NCBI RefSeq assembly: GCF_015024225.1
Contig: NZ_JACJGM010000023.1
Location: forward strand, 39,488 to 103,487
Direction: 5' to 3'
DNA: 64,000 bases
Origin: Nocardioides lijunqiniae
GTDB taxonomy: Bacteria; Actinomycetota; Actinomycetes; Propionibacteriales; Nocardioidaceae
Both the position numbers and the translations under genes were made by a program. Below the pieces are notes generated by a model. That model saw nothing but the letters and a program-made list of their open reading frames with translations. It had not been told where the DNA came from and made no database searches. Numbering within the stretch: the stretch's first letter is position 1; every line of letters begins with the position of its first letter. Of this stretch, positions 17,657 through 27,638 are shown piece by piece.

Positions 17657-18228
17657 GTCAGGTGTCCAGCGTCCCGCGGCGCGGGCTCAACGCCCGCCAG
17701 GCGGAGACCGTCGAGCGGCTCCTCGCCGCCGCCGACCTGGAGCTGCGCGAGGTCGGGCCCGAGGCGCTCACCGTGCGCACCGTCGCGCTGCGCGCCGGTG
17801 TCTCGGCCGCGACGGCCTACACCTACCTCGCCTCGAAGAACCACCTGTTCGCCGAGCTCTTCCTGCGCCACCTCCAGGGCGACGTCGCTCCGACGCCGGC
17901 CGGGGCAGACACCGTGGCGCGGGTCCAGGCGGTCACCCGCCACCTCGCGGCCTCGCTCGCCGCCTCGCCCGAGCTCGCCGCGGGCGTCACCTCCGCCCTG
18001 CTCGGCAGCGACCCCGAGGTCGCGCGGCTGCGGCTGCGCATCGGCGCCGAGTACGTCGACCGGTTCGCCGAGGCGCTCGGGGAGCGTCCCGACCAGGCCG
18101 TCGTCGAGACCCTCGCCCTCGCCTTCTCCGGGGCCCTGCTCCAGGCCGGCATGGGGCTGATGACGTACACCGAGATGGGCGCCCGGCTCGACGTCGTCGT
18201 CGCCACGATCCTGCGAGGCAACCCATGA
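17650..18228 (+). CDS. TetR family regulator of the cyp123-cyp51 cluster (Rv0767c-like)
   Basis: 192 residues. The TetR HTH is at about 28-62 (VALRAGVSAATAYTYLASKNHLF), followed by a helical effector domain. Position ahead of cyp123 matches Rv0767c of M. tuberculosis. GTG at 17650 sits 6 nt after TAGATT, a leaderless arrangement; a GTG at 17662 is an alternative and neither has a ribosome binding site. ATGA overlap joins it to cyp123, so it should be first in the operon. Two palindromes in its promoter suggest both KstR and self control. Confidence 0.85.
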   Translation: MSSQVSSVPRRGLNARQAETVERLLAAADLELREVGPEALTVRTVALRAGVSAATAYTYLASKNHLFAELFLRHLQGDVAPTPAGADTVARVQAVTRHLAASLAASPELAAGVTSALLGSDPEVARLRLRIGAEYVDRFAEALGERPDQAVVETLALAFSGALLQAGMGLMTYTEMGARLDVVVATILRGNP

Positions 18229-19430
18229 GCGCCCTGGTCTTCGACCCCTTCGACTACGCGTTCCAGGAGGACCCCTACCCGGTCTACGCGCGCTGCCGCG
18301 AGGAGGACCCGCTCCACCACGACGAGCGCCACGACTTCTGGGTGCTCACCCGCCACGCCGACGTCCAGCAGGCCTTCCGCACCGAGGGCGTCTACTCCAA
18401 CGCCATGGGCGTCTCGCTCGAGCCGAGCGCCTGGGGACCGCACGCCCACAAGGTGATGTCGTTCCTCGGCATGGACCCGCCCCGCCAGCAGCGGCTCCGC
18501 TCGCTGGTCTCCAAGGGCTTCACGCCGCGCCGCGTCACCGCCCTGCGGCCGCGCATCCAGGAGCTCACCGACCACTACCTCGACCGCTGCCTCGAGCAGG
18601 GCTCGTTCGACTGGATCGCCGACTTCGCCGGCAAGCTCCCCATGGACGTCATCTCCGAGATGATGGGCGTGCCCGAGGCCGACCGCGACGAGGTACGCCG
18701 CCTGGCCGACCTCGTCGTCCACCGCGAGGACGGCGTCCACGACGTGCCCCAGGCCGGCATGGTGGCCAGCCTCGACCTCGTCGTCTACTACGCCGACATG
18801 GTCGCGCAGCGCAAGAGGCAGCCGACCGAGGACCTCACCAGCGCACTGCTCGCCGTGGAGCTCGACGGCGACCGGCTCACCGACGACGAGATCATCGCGT
18901 TCCTCTTCCTCATGGTGGTCGCCGGCAACGAGACCACCACCAAGCTGCTCGGCCACGCGCTGTTCCACCTCACGCGCCACCCCGACCAGCTCGACCGGGT
19001 CTTCGCGGACCCGGAGGGGGCCGACCTGGTCGTGCCCTGGATCGAGGAGACGCTTCGCTACGACACCTCCAGCCAGCTGCTCGCCCGGCACCTGCTCCAG
19101 GACGTCGAGCTGCACGGCAAGGTCGCGCCGAAGGGCGCCAAGATGCTGCTGGCCATCGGCTCGGCCAACCGCGACGACCGCGTCTTCGACCGTCCCGACG
19201 ACTACGACCTCGACCGTTCGAAGGACGAGCTGTCCCAGCTGGTCAGCTTCGGCGGCGGGCGCCACTTCTGCCTCGGCGCCAACCTCGCCCGGCTCGAGGC
19301 CCAGGTCGCGCTCCACTCCCTCGTGCAGCGCGTGCGGCAGATCGAGGTCGCCCACGACGAGTGCGTGCGCGTCCACTCCGTCAGCGTGCGCGGCTTCGCC
19401 TCGGTGCCGGTCCGGACGGAGGCCCGCTGA
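18225..19430 (+). CDS. cyp123: Cytochrome P450, CYP123 family
   Basis: 401 residues. P450 signatures: I-helix AGNETT, K-helix EETLRYD, and the heme loop FGGGRHFCLGANLAR with proximal Cys C349. Long stretches resemble M. tuberculosis CYP123 (Rv0766c), for example FAGKLPMDVISE, VHREDGV and the LTSALLA...LDGDRL region, and the neighbours agree. Soluble class I enzyme needing a ferredoxin, probably the one at 21602. Substrate is not established in the family. Confidence 0.92.
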   Translation: MSALVFDPFDYAFQEDPYPVYARCREEDPLHHDERHDFWVLTRHADVQQAFRTEGVYSNAMGVSLEPSAWGPHAHKVMSFLGMDPPRQQRLRSLVSKGFTPRRVTALRPRIQELTDHYLDRCLEQGSFDWIADFAGKLPMDVISEMMGVPEADRDEVRRLADLVVHREDGVHDVPQAGMVASLDLVVYYADMVAQRKRQPTEDLTSALLAVELDGDRLTDDEIIAFLFLMVVAGNETTTKLLGHALFHLTRHPDQLDRVFADPEGADLVVPWIEETLRYDTSSQLLARHLLQDVELHGKVAPKGAKMLLAIGSANRDDRVFDRPDDYDLDRSKDELSQLVSFGGGRHFCLGANLARLEAQVALHSLVQRVRQIEVAHDECVRVHSVSVRGFASVPVRTEAR

Positions 19431-20206
19431 TGGGTAAGTACGACCAGCCGACACGGCGCCCCGCCGTCGTGACCGGCGCCTCGTCCGGCATCGGCGCGGC
19501 CACGGCGCTCGTGCTGGCGGCCGCCGGGCACCCGGTCGCGCTGGGCGCCCGTCGGACCGAGAAGTGCGAGGAGGTGGCCGCTCAGGTGCGGGAGAGCGGG
19601 GGAGAGGCGAGCGTGCACCCGCTCGACCTCACCGACGCCGACTCCGTGGCCGACTTCGCGGCCGCCGTCACCGCCGACCTGGGTGACATCGAGGTCGTCG
19701 TCAGCAACGCCGGGGCCGTCGCCCCCGGCACCACCCACGAGGTCGACACCGAGCGCTTCGCCCGCGAGCTCGACCTCACCGTCCTCGGCGCCCATCGGCT
19801 GGTCCGCGCGTTCGTTCCCGGCATGGTCGGCCGCCGCCGGGGCGACCTCGTCTTCGTCTCCTCCGACGTCGCGGTGCGGCCGCGCCCCTTCATGTCCGCC
19901 TACGCCGCCGGGAAGTGGGGCCTCGAGGGCATGGCGCAGGCGATGCAGATGGAGCTCGAGGGCACCGGCGTGCGCGCCAGCATCGTCCGACCCGGCCCGA
20001 CCTGGAGTGGCATGGGCACCGACTGGGACGACGACGAGGCGGCGTTCGTGCTGAACCAGTGGGTGCGCTTCGGGCTCGCCCGCCACGGCCACTTCATGAA
20101 GCCCACCGCGGTCGCCGAGGCCATCGCCACCGTGGTCGCGGCCCCGCGCGGCGTCCACCTCAACCTGATCGAGGTCTCGCCCGAGGCCCCCCTGGAGGAC
20201 CGATGA
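19430..20206 (+). CDS. SDR family oxidoreductase (Rv0765c-like)
   Basis: 258 residues from the ATG overlapping the cyp123 stop. NAD(P)-binding TGASSGIG near residue 15, NAG motif (SNAGA), catalytic Ser in FVSSDVA and Y-x3-K in YAAGK. It lies between two P450s exactly as Rv0765c does, so it may oxidise or reduce an alcohol/ketone produced by CYP123 or CYP51. Substrate unknown. Stop overlaps the cyp51 start (ATGA). Confidence 0.87.
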   Translation: MGKYDQPTRRPAVVTGASSGIGAATALVLAAAGHPVALGARRTEKCEEVAAQVRESGGEASVHPLDLTDADSVADFAAAVTADLGDIEVVVSNAGAVAPGTTHEVDTERFARELDLTVLGAHRLVRAFVPGMVGRRRGDLVFVSSDVAVRPRPFMSAYAAGKWGLEGMAQAMQMELEGTGVRASIVRPGPTWSGMGTDWDDDEAAFVLNQWVRFGLARHGHFMKPTAVAEAIATVVAAPRGVHLNLIEVSPEAPLEDR

Positions 20207-21594
20207 GCGAGACCGTCAAGAGCCAGCAGGACGTCCCCGAGGTCTCCTACGTCGTCGAGGACGGCGACGGCGAGGACTGGGGCCACCTCGCCGAGATGCG
20301 CGTCGACCCGATCGGGCTGTTCCAGCGGGTGCGCGACGAGTGCGGCGACATCGGCCGCTTCCGCCTCGCCGACCGCGACGTCGTGCTCGTCAGCGGCGCC
20401 GAGGCCAACGAGCAGTTCTTCCGCGCCCCCGACTCCACGCTCGACCAGGCGGCGGCCTACCCGTTCATGACCCCGATCTTCGGCAAGGGCGTCGTCTTCG
20501 ACGCCTCGCCCGAGGAGCGCCAGCAGATGCTGAAGAACCAGGCGCTGCGCGGCGACATGATGCGCGGCCACGCCGCGACCATCGAGGCCGAGATCAACCG
20601 GATGGTCGCCGAGTGGGGCGACGAGGGCGAGATCGACCTGCTCGACTGGTTCGCCGAGCTCACCATCTACACCACCAGCGCCTGCCTGATCGGCAAGCCG
20701 TTCCGCGAGGAGCTCGACGGCACCTTCGCCCGGCTCTACCACGACCTCGAGAAGGGCACCGACGCCCTCGCGTACGTCGACCCCTACCTCGACATCGAGT
20801 CCTTCCGCACCCGCGACGCCGCCCGGGTCGAGCTCGTCGCGCTCGTGCAGGCGGTCATCGACAAGCGCCTTGCCCGCGCCAAAGCACATGGGGGGAGCGT
20901 GCCGCGCGAGGAGCGCGACCTGCTCGACGTCCTGATCTCGGTGGAGATGACGGCCGACTACATCACCGGGATCTTCATCTCGATGATGTTCGCGGGCCAC
21001 CACACCTCCTCGGGCACCGCCGCCTGGGCGCTGATCGAGCTGATGCGCCACCCCGAGACGCTGGAGGACGTCGTCGCCGAGCTTGACGACCTCTACGCCG
21101 ACCCCGACGGATCCGGTGCCGTGGAGATCTCCTTCCAGGCGCTGCGCTCGATCCCGCGCCTGGAGGCGGCGCTGAAGGAGACCCTGCGGCTGCACCCGCC
21201 GCTGATCATCCTGCTGCGCGTCGTGCAGGAGGAGATCGAGCTGGCCGGCCACACGATCGCGCCGGGCACCATGGTCGCCGCCTCGCCGAAGGTGTCCAAC
21301 CGGATCCCCGAGGACTTCCCGGAGCCCGACTCCTTCGACCCGGGGCGCTACCTCGACCCGCGCCAGGAGGACCTGGTCAACCGCTGGACCTGGATCCCGT
21401 TCGGCGCCGGCAAGCACCGCTGCGTCGGCTCGGCGTTCGCGATGATGCAGCTCAAGGCGATCTTCTCGGTGATCCTGCGCGACTACGAGTTCGAGCTGGC
21501 GCAGCCCTCGGAGACCTACGCCGACGACGTCTCCAAGATGGTGATCCAGCTCCAGCAGCCGTGCCGCGTGCGCTACCGCCGGCGGGCCCGGTGA
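20203..21594 (+). CDS. cyp51: Sterol 14-alpha-demethylase-type cytochrome P450
   Basis: 463 residues. Unmistakable bacterial CYP51: AYPFMTPIFGKGVVFDA (B'-helix/BC loop), ELTIYTTSACLIGK, I-helix FISMMFAGHHTSSGTA (His-Thr pair typical of CYP51), ETLRLHPPLIILLR, and the heme loop FGAGKHRCVGSA with C407. CYP51 removes the 14-alpha-methyl group of sterols; in actinobacteria that do not make sterols the physiological substrate is uncertain. The neighbouring [3Fe-4S]-type ferredoxin (21602) is the expected electron donor. KstR-like control of the operon, inferred here, would fit an imported-sterol substrate. Confidence 0.96.
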   Translation: MSETVKSQQDVPEVSYVVEDGDGEDWGHLAEMRVDPIGLFQRVRDECGDIGRFRLADRDVVLVSGAEANEQFFRAPDSTLDQAAAYPFMTPIFGKGVVFDASPEERQQMLKNQALRGDMMRGHAATIEAEINRMVAEWGDEGEIDLLDWFAELTIYTTSACLIGKPFREELDGTFARLYHDLEKGTDALAYVDPYLDIESFRTRDAARVELVALVQAVIDKRLARAKAHGGSVPREERDLLDVLISVEMTADYITGIFISMMFAGHHTSSGTAAWALIELMRHPETLEDVVAELDDLYADPDGSGAVEISFQALRSIPRLEAALKETLRLHPPLIILLRVVQEEIELAGHTIAPGTMVAASPKVSNRIPEDFPEPDSFDPGRYLDPRQEDLVNRWTWIPFGAGKHRCVGSAFAMMQLKAIFSVILRDYEFELAQPSETYADDVSKMVIQLQQPCRVRYRRRAR

Positions 21595-21601
21595 CGGTCC
21601 G

Positions 21602-21802
21602 GTGAGGGTGGTCGCCGACCTGGACCTGTGCCAGGGACACCAGATGTGCCAGGGGGAGGCGCCGAGCGTCCTCGGCTTCGACGACGCCGCCGACGTGGTC
21701 GTCGTCCTGCAGGAGCACCCCGAGGAGTCACTGCGGCCGCAGGTGCGCGCCGCCGTCCAGTACTGCCCAGCCATGGCGCTGGCCATCGAGGAGGAAGCAT
21801 GA
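21602..21802 (+). CDS. CYP51-associated [3Fe-4S]-type ferredoxin
   Basis: 66 residues. Cys ligands C10, C16 and C55 (followed by Pro) in the CXX?XXC(X)nCP pattern of actinobacterial P450 ferredoxins, with His13 at the variable position. Corresponds to Rv0763c beside cyp51. GTG start 7 bp after the cyp51 stop; the end overlaps the next gene (ATGA). Transfers single electrons to CYP51, possibly also to CYP123. Confidence 0.92.
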   Translation: MRVVADLDLCQGHQMCQGEAPSVLGFDDAADVVVVLQEHPEESLRPQVRAAVQYCPAMALAIEEEA

Positions 21803-22424
21803 GCACGTTGACCCGCGCCGAGATCGAGGAGTTCTGGGAGACCTGGTTGGAGGTCAACCGGGAGGCCGAGCGCAACGCCGACTGGCGGCCGATGGCCGAG
21901 TGGTACGCCGAGGACGCCACCTACGGCTGGATGCTGACGCCGGAGGAGCACTTCATGGCGGTCGGGCGCGACCAGATCCGGGACTGGGCGATCGGCATCG
22001 AGATGGACGGCTTCGACGGCTGGCACTACGACTACCAGGCGACGGTCATCGACGATCAGAAGGCGATGGTCGTCGGCTTCTGGAAGCAGCGTGCCGGCAT
22101 CGTCGACGACACCACGGGCCGGGAGTTCGAGATCCCGGGCCTCGGCGGCAGCTGGTTCGGGGTCGCGCGGCAGGCCGACGGTGACCTCAAGTTCTCCTGG
22201 CAGCGCGACTGGTTCGACTTCGGTGCCATGGCCCACACGATGGGCGAGGTCATGAAGTCGGGCAAGGCCCCGGACAGCCTGCGCGAGCGCCTGAAGGTCT
22301 TCGGTCTCGGCGTGCCCGGTCACTACCGCCCGGAGGACCTGCCGTCGACGGTGTGGCCGCCGCCCGTCGAGGCGGGGGAGCACGTCACCCAGCAGGCGCC
22401 GCCCGCGGCCGGGACGGCCGGGAC

Positions 22425-22428
<4 letters not shown>
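21799..22428 (+). CDS. SnoaL/NTF2-like protein (Rv0762c-like)
   Basis: 209 residues, no signal or membrane segment. Pattern of an alpha+beta cone: helices with FWETWLEVNREAE, MAEWYAEDATYGW, then WHYDYQATVIDDQKAMVVGFWKQ. Rich in Trp and Tyr. Position after the cyp51 ferredoxin matches Rv0762c. Such folds either bind hydrophobic ligands or catalyse hydration/isomerisation; no specific reaction can be assigned. The C-terminus is a flexible Pro/Ala tail. Stop overlaps the aldehyde dehydrogenase start. Confidence 0.75.
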
Positions 22429-23880
<1,452 letters not shown>

Positions 23881-23885
<5 letters not shown>

Positions 23886-23909
23886 GGGCGAGCGGAGCTC
23901 GTCCTCACG
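23881..23909 (+). terminator. Hairpin terminator after the aldehyde dehydrogenase gene
   Basis: A 13-bp stem (one G-U) with a 3-nt loop, CGTGAGGGCGAGC...GCTCGTCCTCACG, overlaps the TGA at 23883-23885. Likely ends the TetR-cyp123-cyp51-aldA transcript. Confidence 0.6.
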
Positions 23910-23921
23910 AAGAAGGGCGAA

Positions 23922-23983
23922 GGTTGAGGAGCGTCGACGCAGGCCGGAGCGCAGCGACGGCCCGCGTGACGCGTCTCGAAACC
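23922..23983. repeat. Dispersed short repeat, copy A
   Basis: A 62-bp unit running from GGTTGAGGAG to TCTCGAAACC. The same ends (GGTTGAGGAG / GTCTCGA(A/G)ACC) occur in the adjacent copy at 24024 and in the array at 38682-39314. Lies between the aldehyde dehydrogenase and SDR genes, with no coding content. Confidence 0.6.
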
Positions 23984-24023
23984 CGGTGAGACGAACGCAG
24001 ACAGCGACCCCTGACATGCAGCA

Positions 24024-24060
24024 GGTCTCGAGACGGTTGCCGGCGCAACCTCCTCGACCA
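24024..24060. repeat. Dispersed short repeat, copy B, with internal hairpin
   Basis: GGTCTCGAGACGGTTGCC...CTCGACCA; the reverse complement of the unit at 38872-38908 with only a couple of mismatches over 37 bp. Contains GGTTGC-cggc-GCAACC, which can fold as a small hairpin. Opposite orientation to copy A. Confidence 0.65.
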
Positions 24061-24080
24061 TCGACGGAGAGGCAACGAGC

Positions 24081-24833
24081 ATGAGCAAGCGTTTCAAGGA
24101 CAAGGTCGTCATCGTGACGGGCGCGGCGCAGGGCATCGGCGAGGCCTACGCGAGGGCGCTCGCGGCCGAGGGCGCGGCGGTCGTCGTGGCCGACGTCAAC
24201 GACGAGGCGGGCAAGAGGGTCGCGGCCGCCATCAACGAGTCGGGCGGACGCGCGATCTTCGTGCACACCGACGTCTCCTCGGCCGAGTCGGCCGCGGCGA
24301 TGGCCGAGCGCACGGTCGCCGAGCTCGGCGGGATCGACGGTCTGGTCAACAACGCGGCGATCTACGGGACGATGGAGTTCGACCTGCTGATCACCGTCGA
24401 CTGGGACTACTACAAGAAGTTCATGTCGGTGAACATGGACGGCGTCCTCGTCGTCACCCGCGCGGTCTGGAAGCACATGCAGGCCCGCGGAGGCGGCTCC
24501 ATCGTCAACCAGAGCTCGACCGCTGCCTACCTCTACTCCGGCTTCTACGGCCTGGCCAAGACCGGCGTCAACGGGCTGACCCAGCAGCTGGCCCACGAGG
24601 TCGGCGGCATGGGCATCCGTGTCAACGCCATCGCCCCGGGCCCCACCGACACGGAGGCCACGCGCACCCAGGCCGGCGACGCCGCCAAGGACCTGGTGAA
24701 GGGCCTCGCCCTCAAGCGCATGGGCCAGCCCGAGGACATGGTCGGCGCCTGCCTGTTCCTGCTCTCCGACGAGTCGGCCTGGGTGACCGGCCAGATCATC
24801 GCGGTCGACGGCGGACAGACGTTCCGCCCGTGA
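24081..24833 (+). CDS. SDR family oxidoreductase (Rv0769-like)
   Basis: 250 residues, classical SDR: TGAAQGIG at 13-20, NNAAIYG, Ser in NQSSTAAY, and Y-x3-K in FYGLAKTG. The NNA and FMSVNMDGV region is typical of steroid/terpenoid alcohol dehydrogenases of actinobacteria. GGAGAGG lies upstream of the ATG. Begins a new unit after a repeat-filled 195-bp gap, followed through GTGA by the HIBADH-like gene. Equivalent of Rv0769. Confidence 0.9.
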   Translation: MSKRFKDKVVIVTGAAQGIGEAYARALAAEGAAVVVADVNDEAGKRVAAAINESGGRAIFVHTDVSSAESAAAMAERTVAELGGIDGLVNNAAIYGTMEFDLLITVDWDYYKKFMSVNMDGVLVVTRAVWKHMQARGGGSIVNQSSTAAYLYSGFYGLAKTGVNGLTQQLAHEVGGMGIRVNAIAPGPTDTEATRTQAGDAAKDLVKGLALKRMGQPEDMVGACLFLLSDESAWVTGQIIAVDGGQTFRP

Positions 24834-25720
24834 GCACGCCCGGCAGCACACCCGGGAGCATGCTCGCGGTCGGCTTCGTCGGCCTCGGCAACATCGGCCG
24901 TCCGATGGCGCTGCGGCTGGCGTCGCAGGCCGAGGAGCGGGGGCTGGACGTCCATGTGTACGACGTCGCACCGGAGCCCGTGGCCGAGCTGGTCGCCGGG
25001 GGAGCCATGGCCGCGGCCAGCGTCGCCGAGCTCGCGGCGCGGGTCGACGTCCTGTGCGTGATGGTCCGCGACGACGACCAGGTGCGCGAGGTCCTCGGGG
25101 CCGCGCTCGGCGTCGCCGACGAGCGGCTGACGGTCGTCATCCACTCCACGGTGGCACCCACGACACCGGCCGAGCTGGCCGACACCGCCGCCCGCCACGG
25201 GGTGAGGGTCGTCGACGCGCCGGTCAGCGGCGGGGCGATGGGCGCCGCCGACGGCACCCTCGCGATCCTGGTGGGCGGCAGCGACGAGGCGTTCGCGACC
25301 TGCCGACCGGCGCTGGACGCCATGGGCACCAAGGTGGTCCACGCCGGCCCCGTCGGAGCGGGCACCCGCCTCAAGCTGGCCCGCAACCTGATGCACTTCG
25401 TGGCGTTCACCGCCGCGACCGAGGCGCAGCGCCTCGCCGAGGCGGCCGGCCTGGACCTGCGGGCGCTCGGCGACGTCGTGCGCCACACCGACGCGATCAC
25501 CGGCGGTCCCGGCGCGATCATGCACCGCGCGACGACGGCGCCGCTGGCCGAGGACGACTTCTGGTTCGGGGTGTTCTCGCACGTCCGTGCGCTCGGGGAG
25601 AAGGACCTAGGGTTCGCCACGGAGCTCGCCGACCAGCTCGGGGTCGACGTGCCCCTGGCCCGTCTGGCCCTCGACCGGCTCGGCCCCGGCCTGGGCCTCC
25701 CACCCAAGGAGCAGCCATGA
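24830..25720 (+). CDS. 3-hydroxyisobutyrate dehydrogenase-like NAD(P) oxidoreductase (Rv0770-like)
   Basis: 296 residues. N-terminal Rossmann domain GFVGLGNIGRPMA; DAPVSGGAMGAADGTLAILVGG substrate loop; catalytic Lys region GTRLKLARNLMHF; helical C-terminal domain. A beta-hydroxyacid dehydrogenase by family; substrate not visible. GTG start overlaps the SDR stop; an in-frame ATG at 24860 would trim ten low-complexity residues. Equivalent of Rv0770. Confidence 0.88.
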   Translation: MSTPGSTPGSMLAVGFVGLGNIGRPMALRLASQAEERGLDVHVYDVAPEPVAELVAGGAMAAASVAELAARVDVLCVMVRDDDQVREVLGAALGVADERLTVVIHSTVAPTTPAELADTAARHGVRVVDAPVSGGAMGAADGTLAILVGGSDEAFATCRPALDAMGTKVVHAGPVGAGTRLKLARNLMHFVAFTAATEAQRLAEAAGLDLRALGDVVRHTDAITGGPGAIMHRATTAPLAEDDFWFGVFSHVRALGEKDLGFATELADQLGVDVPLARLALDRLGPGLGLPPKEQP

Positions 25721-26142
25721 CCACCCCGATGAGCGGGAAGTTCGACGACCTCCCGGAGACCCGCCGCCGCGGCCTGGAGCGGATGGAGGCCGTCTACGGC
25801 TTCGACATGACCGACGGCCAGGGCGACTTCTTCGCCTACACCGCCGACCACCTCTTCGCCGACATCTGGAGCCGCCCGGGGCTCTCCGACCGCGACCGCC
25901 GGCTGCTGCTCATCGGCCTGCTCGCGGGCAGCGGCGGAGCCGACGTCCTCGGGATCCAGATCCCGGCCGCCTACGCGAACGGCGAGCTCGACGAGACCGC
26001 GCTGCGCGAGATCGTGATCTTCCTGTGCCACTACGCCGGCTGGCCCAACGGCGCCCGGCTCAACGCGATCGTCGAGGAGACCATCGCCAAAGCCAGGCGA
26101 GCGGCGGACAGGGCGGCCCGGCAGGCCGAGGACGGCTCGTGA
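25717..26142 (+). CDS. Carboxymuconolactone decarboxylase-like protein (Rv0771-like)
   Basis: 141 residues, AhpD/CMD fold: SDRDRRLLLIGLLAGSGG, then the conserved ALREIVIFLCHYAGWPNGARLN. Only one Cys is at the active-site helix, so it is a CMD-type enzyme rather than an AhpD-like peroxidase. Equivalent of Rv0771. ATGA overlap upstream and GTGA overlap downstream keep it in the same operon. A role in opening or decarboxylating a lactone intermediate is possible. Confidence 0.85.
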   Translation: MTTPMSGKFDDLPETRRRGLERMEAVYGFDMTDGQGDFFAYTADHLFADIWSRPGLSDRDRRLLLIGLLAGSGGADVLGIQIPAAYANGELDETALREIVIFLCHYAGWPNGARLNAIVEETIAKARRAADRAARQAEDGS

Positions 26143-27470
26143 GCGACCGGGCCACCCTGGCCGAGCTGCCGGCCGGCGACGCCGGCATCGCCTCCGCCAC
26201 ACCGGGTCCGGACCTGGTGACGGCCGGCTACACCGAGATCGAGCACACCGCGTCCGGCACGGCCGTCTCCTACGTCGCCGACGACCTGCCGGTCGACGGG
26301 CACTGGTCGCTGCGCGAGGGCGACCGGGCGCCCTACGTCACTCGGGTGGTGGTGCGCCGTCCCGCACGGGAGGCGGCGAGCGGCACCCTGGTCGTGGAGT
26401 GGCTCAACGTCAGCAGCGGCAGCGACGCCGCGCCGGGCTGGACGTTCTACGCCGACGAGGTGGTCCGCCGCGGGCACGCCTACGCCGCCGTGTCGGCGCA
26501 GTACGTCGGCGTCGAGGGCGGCCTGAGCTCCGTGGCCGTCGGCGACCTCGGGAGCCCGGGGCTGCGCGGTCGCGACCCCGAGCGCTACGCCGCGCTGACC
26601 CACCCCGGCGACGCGTTCGCCTACGACGTCTTCACCCAGGTCGCCCGCGCCGTCGCCGACGAGGTCGGCGCCACGTGCGTGCTGGCCACGGGGGAGTCCC
26701 AGTCGGCGTTCGCGCTGACGTCGTACGTCGACGGCGTGCAGCCGCTGGCCGGCCTCTTCGACGGCCTGCTGGTCCACAGTCGCGGGGGAGCGGCGCTGCC
26801 GCTGGGCCGCCCCGGGGTGGGGCTGCCGATGGCCGACGTCGTCACCGGCGCTCCGACCCGGCTGCGCACCGACCTGGACGTCCCGGTGCTGGTGGTGCAG
26901 ACCGAGACCGATCTCTTCGGCCGGCTCGGCTTCCTGCCGGCCCGCCAGCCCGACCACGAGCGCCTGCGCACCTGGGAGATCGCCGGGGCCGCCCATGCGG
27001 ACAAGCACGTCATCGGCGACTTCGAGGACTTCCTCGGCTGTCCGACCCCCGTCAACCGCGGCCAGCAGGTGTTCGTCGTCCGCGCCGCCCTGCACCACCT
27101 CGAGCGCTGGGCGCGCGGGGGCGAGGCGCCCCCGGCGGCCGAGCCGCTCGCCGTCGAGGGCGACTCCTTCGTCCTCGACGATGTCGGCAACGTGCGCGGC
27201 GGCCTGCGCACCCCCGTGGTGGACGCGCCGGTCGAGCGGCTGTCGGGCAGCACGGAGCCCGGGGCCTCGGTGATCTGCCAGCTCTTCGGCAGCACCAGCG
27301 CGCTCCCGCGCGAACAGGTCGCCGAGCGCTGGCGCGACCGCGACCACTACCTCGCGTCGTACGCCGAGTCGGCGGACCGCGCGATCGCCGACGGCTTCGT
27401 CCTGGCCGACGACCGCGACGCGCTGCTCGCCGACGCGCGCCCGGAGCGCGTCGACGAGGCGCTCGCGTAG
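26139..27470 (+). CDS. Alpha/beta-hydrolase domain protein (Abhydrolase_10 type)
   Basis: 443 residues. Nucleophile elbow GESQS with S187, FDGLLVHSRGG, VPVLVVQTETDLF and a late His in GAAHADKH form the likely catalytic set. This large actinobacterial hydrolase family is poorly characterised. GTG start overlaps the CMD-like stop, placing it last in the operon; the mycobacterial locus has no such gene directly after Rv0771 as far as I recall. Ester or lactone hydrolysis is inferred. Confidence 0.82.
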   Translation: MSDRATLAELPAGDAGIASATPGPDLVTAGYTEIEHTASGTAVSYVADDLPVDGHWSLREGDRAPYVTRVVVRRPAREAASGTLVVEWLNVSSGSDAAPGWTFYADEVVRRGHAYAAVSAQYVGVEGGLSSVAVGDLGSPGLRGRDPERYAALTHPGDAFAYDVFTQVARAVADEVGATCVLATGESQSAFALTSYVDGVQPLAGLFDGLLVHSRGGAALPLGRPGVGLPMADVVTGAPTRLRTDLDVPVLVVQTETDLFGRLGFLPARQPDHERLRTWEIAGAAHADKHVIGDFEDFLGCPTPVNRGQQVFVVRAALHHLERWARGGEAPPAAEPLAVEGDSFVLDDVGNVRGGLRTPVVDAPVERLSGSTEPGASVICQLFGSTSALPREQVAERWRDRDHYLASYAESADRAIADGFVLADDRDALLADARPERVDEALA

Positions 27471-27574
27471 CGTGCCGGTCGATCGAGCACCCCGACGTGG
27501 ACTCGTGGTCGTCCTCGCCATGACCGGCACGTCCACCGTCGCGCCGTAGCCGATTCGGTCGCGGGGCTGGACCT

Positions 27575-27587
27575 TGCCCCAGGGGCA
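27575..27587. promoter_or_regulatory. Candidate MerR-type operator
   Basis: TGCCCC-A-GGGGCA, a dyad inside CTTGCCCCAGGGGCAGG, 52 bp upstream of the MerR-PP2C start. MerR proteins bind dyads between -35 and -10. No clear -10 was found, so the assignment is tentative. Confidence 0.4.
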
Positions 27588-27638
27588 GGGCACAGCCTGG
27601 CGTGACCGGTGAGCCTCGCCGGGGACGAGGATGACGCT

